Of a stretch of DNA of 64,000 nucleotides, positions 61,878-64,000 are shown piece after piece (position 1 is the stretch's first letter; each line of letters starts with the position of its first letter). The notes beneath the pieces are model-generated. The model made no database searches, was not told the DNA's origin, and was given only the letters and a program-made list of their open reading frames with translations. The position numbers and the translations under genes were made by a program. Source of the DNA: Nocardioides houyundeii. Lineage in GTDB: Bacteria; Actinomycetota; Actinomycetes; Propionibacteriales; Nocardioidaceae. The DNA lies in the NCBI RefSeq assembly GCF_002865585.1, contig NZ_CP025581.1, forward strand, positions 558,001 to 622,000, read 5' to 3'.

Positions 61878-63640
61878 CGGTCACAATCAACGTCCCGGCC
61901 GCCGAGCCGGAGATGACCGCGCCCAAGGGCGAGGCGGGCAGCGCGGACACCCTCGCCGACACGCTGTACGCCGTGGCGGGGCGCTACGAGGAGGTCGGCG
62001 ACACCGCAGAGACGCTTCGCCCGATGAACGGCGTGTGGACCGGCGACGCCTACCAGGCCTACCAGGACGCCGCGGGCCGGGTCTCCACCGAGCACTCCGC
62101 GATGGGCACCACGGTCAAGCGGGTGGCGCACGCGGTCACGGCGTACGCCGACAACCTGCGCGACCTCAAGCGCGCCTACTGGGACCTCAAGGACCGGCGT
62201 ACCGCCCTGGACGCCACCCGCTCCACCCTGATCAGCGACATCGAGTCCGCGGTCGACCTGACCCCGGCGCAGGTCACGGCGCTGGAGACCCGGGCCTCGG
62301 ACCTGGCCAAGAGCTACCGCGACCTGGTCACCGACCACGACGCGTGGGCGCGCCGGGTGCAGGACAACGAGGACCTGCTCCGCCTCACCTTCGAGGCCGC
62401 CACCAGCCTCAGCGACGCCCTGTCCAAGGACGGCGGGGTCAACGACACCGCGCGGGACGCGATGACCAAGCCGGGCGCGCCCGGCACCGGAGCGACCCCG
62501 GAGCAGACCAAGAGCTGGTGGGACAGCCTCAGTCCCGCCGAGCAGGAGGCGGTGATCTCCGCCTACCCGGGCCTGGTGGGCAGCGCCGACGGACTGCCGG
62601 CCGACGTCCGCGACCAGGCCAACCGGGTCTCCCTGGACGGCGACCTGTCGCGGCTCGGCGCCAAGGAGGACGACGGCACCCTGGACCCCGACGAGCGGCA
62701 GATGCTGGAGAACGCCAAGGCCACCCGGGACGCGCTCAAGACCGCCGACGGCTACGTGCTGCCCGGCACCGACCCGCCCGAGCGTCCCGGCGGCCAGCTG
62801 TGGCTCTACGACCCCGGGGCCTACGAGGGCGACGGCCGGGTCGCGGTCGGGGTCGGCGACCTGGACACCGCCGACGACGTCTCGGTGCACATCCCCGGCA
62901 TCAAGACCACGATGGCGGACGTCGGGGACTACACCGAGAACGCCGCCAACCTGTACGAGTCCGCCCGCTACAACGGCGACGGCTCCACGGTGGCGACGAT
63001 GTTCTGGCTGGGCTACAACACCCCCGAGGACGCCATCGACGTCGACACCGTCACCCGCGGCCGCGCCGAGGACGGCGGCCGCCGGCTGGCCGAGGCGATC
63101 GACGGGATGCGGGCCAGCCGGTCGGGCGACCCCGCCCACATGACCGCCATCGGCCACAGCTACGGCTCCACCACCACGTCGTACGCCGCAGTGGACCACG
63201 GCCTGAAGGTCGACGACGTGGTGCTCATCGGGAGCCCCGGCGCCGGCCCCTCGGACGACGCGTCGGACTTCAGCGTCGGCCGCGACCACGTCTACGTGGG
63301 CCGCAACAGCCGGGACGCGGTGGCGTTCTTCGGCGACGAGGGGTGGCTGCACAACCCCGGCGGGCTGGGGGTGGACCCGTCCTCGCGCGACTTCGACGCC
63401 ACCCGCTTCGAGGCCGAGTCGGTCGAGCGCGGGGACCACCGCAACTTCGACGACCACAGCCGCTACTTCGACCCGGACAGCGAGTCGCTCTACAACCTCG
63501 GCCGGATCGTCGACGGTCACGGCGACGACGTCAACGAGGCCGAGCAGAGCTACGACCCCTGGTGGCGGTGGGCCGAGGACAACGAGGGCGAGCGGGAGCC
63601 GACCAGCGACATCCCGGGCCGCTCGGACACGGGCCAGTGA
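61874..63640 (+). CDS. DUF1023-type alpha/beta hydrolase with helical type VII-like N-domain (probable secreted effector)
   Basis: A 588-residue two-part protein. Residues about 1-290 are helical and related to the protein at 56832 (AVAGRYEEVGDTAETLR, GVWTGDAYQAYQDAAGR, DNEDLLRLTFEAA, WWDSLSPAEQEAVISAYPGLV), with a WxG-like GVWTGDAY turn. The rest is a DUF1023 alpha/beta hydrolase with nucleophile Ser429 in GHSYGS, preceded by VSVHIPGIKTTMADVGDY. The substrate could be lipid, ester or peptide-linked cell-wall material. No signal peptide is seen, so export by an ESX system is inferred. It is followed by a lipoprotein gene. Confidence 0.85.
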   Translation: MTVTINVPAAEPEMTAPKGEAGSADTLADTLYAVAGRYEEVGDTAETLRPMNGVWTGDAYQAYQDAAGRVSTEHSAMGTTVKRVAHAVTAYADNLRDLKRAYWDLKDRRTALDATRSTLISDIESAVDLTPAQVTALETRASDLAKSYRDLVTDHDAWARRVQDNEDLLRLTFEAATSLSDALSKDGGVNDTARDAMTKPGAPGTGATPEQTKSWWDSLSPAEQEAVISAYPGLVGSADGLPADVRDQANRVSLDGDLSRLGAKEDDGTLDPDERQMLENAKATRDALKTADGYVLPGTDPPERPGGQLWLYDPGAYEGDGRVAVGVGDLDTADDVSVHIPGIKTTMADVGDYTENAANLYESARYNGDGSTVATMFWLGYNTPEDAIDVDTVTRGRAEDGGRRLAEAIDGMRASRSGDPAHMTAIGHSYGSTTTSYAAVDHGLKVDDVVLIGSPGAGPSDDASDFSVGRDHVYVGRNSRDAVAFFGDEGWLHNPGGLGVDPSSRDFDATRFEAESVERGDHRNFDDHSRYFDPDSESLYNLGRIVDGHGDDVNEAEQSYDPWWRWAEDNEGEREPTSDIPGRSDTGQ

Positions 63641-63648
63641 GGGGTCAC

Positions 63649-64000
63649 GTGCGCCACGCCACCGTGCTGGTCGCCGTGCTGATCACCGTGCTGGTCGCGG
63701 GTCTGGCAGGGTGCGGATCGGATCCGGAGGAAGGGAGCGCGCCGGTGGACACCGACGAGCAGCGCGAACAGGTGGTCTCCCGGCTGCGGGAGATCTCCGA
63801 GACGGTCGCACCGCAGGGCGAGGTGAGCGACCTCTACGGCAAGTGGACGGTCTGCGGCGGCCCGCCGGACGCGGGCGTGGAGTACCGGGCCTCGGGGCGG
63901 CTGGTGCCGTCGGTCGACCCGGGCGCCAGCGTGCAGGCTGCGGCCGAGGCGCTGGTGGCGCAGGGATGGACGGTGACCGAGGAGGGGAGCGACCCCCAGC
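63649..64000 (+). CDS. Lipoprotein (5' part; runs off the window)
   Basis: The GTG at 63649 follows GAGGGG and opens a frame with a lipoprotein signal (VLVAVLITVLVAGLAGC, Cys22 lipidated). It continues to the end of the window: EQREQVVSRLREISETVAPQG..., then LYGKWTVCGGPPDAG with two Cys-spaced turns. It is 8 bp after the effector stop, so in the same operon. An immunity protein protecting the cell envelope from the hydrolase is a natural hypothesis but not visible in sequence. No domain is recognised. Confidence 0.8.
   Translation, partial: MRHATVLVAVLITVLVAGLAGCGSDPEEGSAPVDTDEQREQVVSRLREISETVAPQGEVSDLYGKWTVCGGPPDAGVEYRASGRLVPSVDPGASVQAAAEALVAQGWTVTEEGSDPQ

Overview
The window is GC-rich throughout, with densely packed, often overlapping genes. 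Markers include mycothiol synthase, an orphan GlnR, CsoR, class III CoA-transferases, type VII-like helical secretion proteins and TANNNT(6-7 nt)ATG/GTG leaderless promoters. Together these point to an actinobacterium, most likely Nocardioidaceae (Nocardioides-like). That placement is inference from gene content and style, not from a search.

Region by region. 0.2-4.0 kb: a copper-resistance operon (csoR, copZ-like chaperone, His-rich membrane protein, copA) under a visible CsoR operator. 4.1-13.5 kb: a phosphate block with a frameshifted MutT1-type Nudix/phosphatase gene, a PHO box, pstSCAB, a phosphatidylcholine synthase, pit plus its DUF47 partner, and ppk. 13.5-16.0 kb: a type VII-like secreted protein with a small partner and a lipoprotein, followed by dtd. 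16.4-35.1 kb: an accessory catabolic cluster with an MFS exporter or importer, a GntR/FCD regulator, two MmgE/PrpD proteins, an acyl-CoA dehydrogenase, an ADP-forming acyl-CoA synthetase, an Fe3+/polyamine-type ABC transporter, and a divergent block (enoyl-CoA hydratase, CaiB CoA-transferase, CitE-like lyase, SDR, Meh-like hydratase, thiolase, MaoC). A shared 9-bp AT-rich motif marks both outer promoters. The block resembles a route for a C5-type branched dicarboxylate (mesaconate/citramalate-like) ending in acetyl-CoA and a 2-oxoacid.

35.2-46.6 kb: UspA, BKACE (DUF849), a membrane glycosyltransferase-like protein, then a conserved actinobacterial block (DsrE, nitrobindin, Fur-family regulator, YgfZ, MshD, GlnR, MoaD-like, thioredoxin, a cysteine-rich leader peptide, DUF4395, rhodanese CysA2, SseC). 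Parts of this order match my memory of the M. tuberculosis Rv0813c-Rv0819 region. 46.7-53.7 kb: metY and metX, separated by two tandem surface-protein paralogues and a methyltransferase. 53.7-56.4 kb: a third surface paralogue and a DUF559-like nuclease, punctuated by three copies of a 57-bp palindromic element. 56.4-64 kb: two related type VII-like effector modules (one apparently lacking its hydrolase domain) flanking a membrane dipeptidase and a sulfatase. The final lipoprotein gene runs off the end.

Five genes are split by an apparent one-base loss in a G/C run (near 4168, 19130, 21239, 27228 and 30406). Four lie in the catabolic cluster. Either the assembly has homopolymer errors or the cluster is decaying; raw reads would decide. 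No tRNA, rRNA, CRISPR array, insertion sequence or prophage gene was seen.
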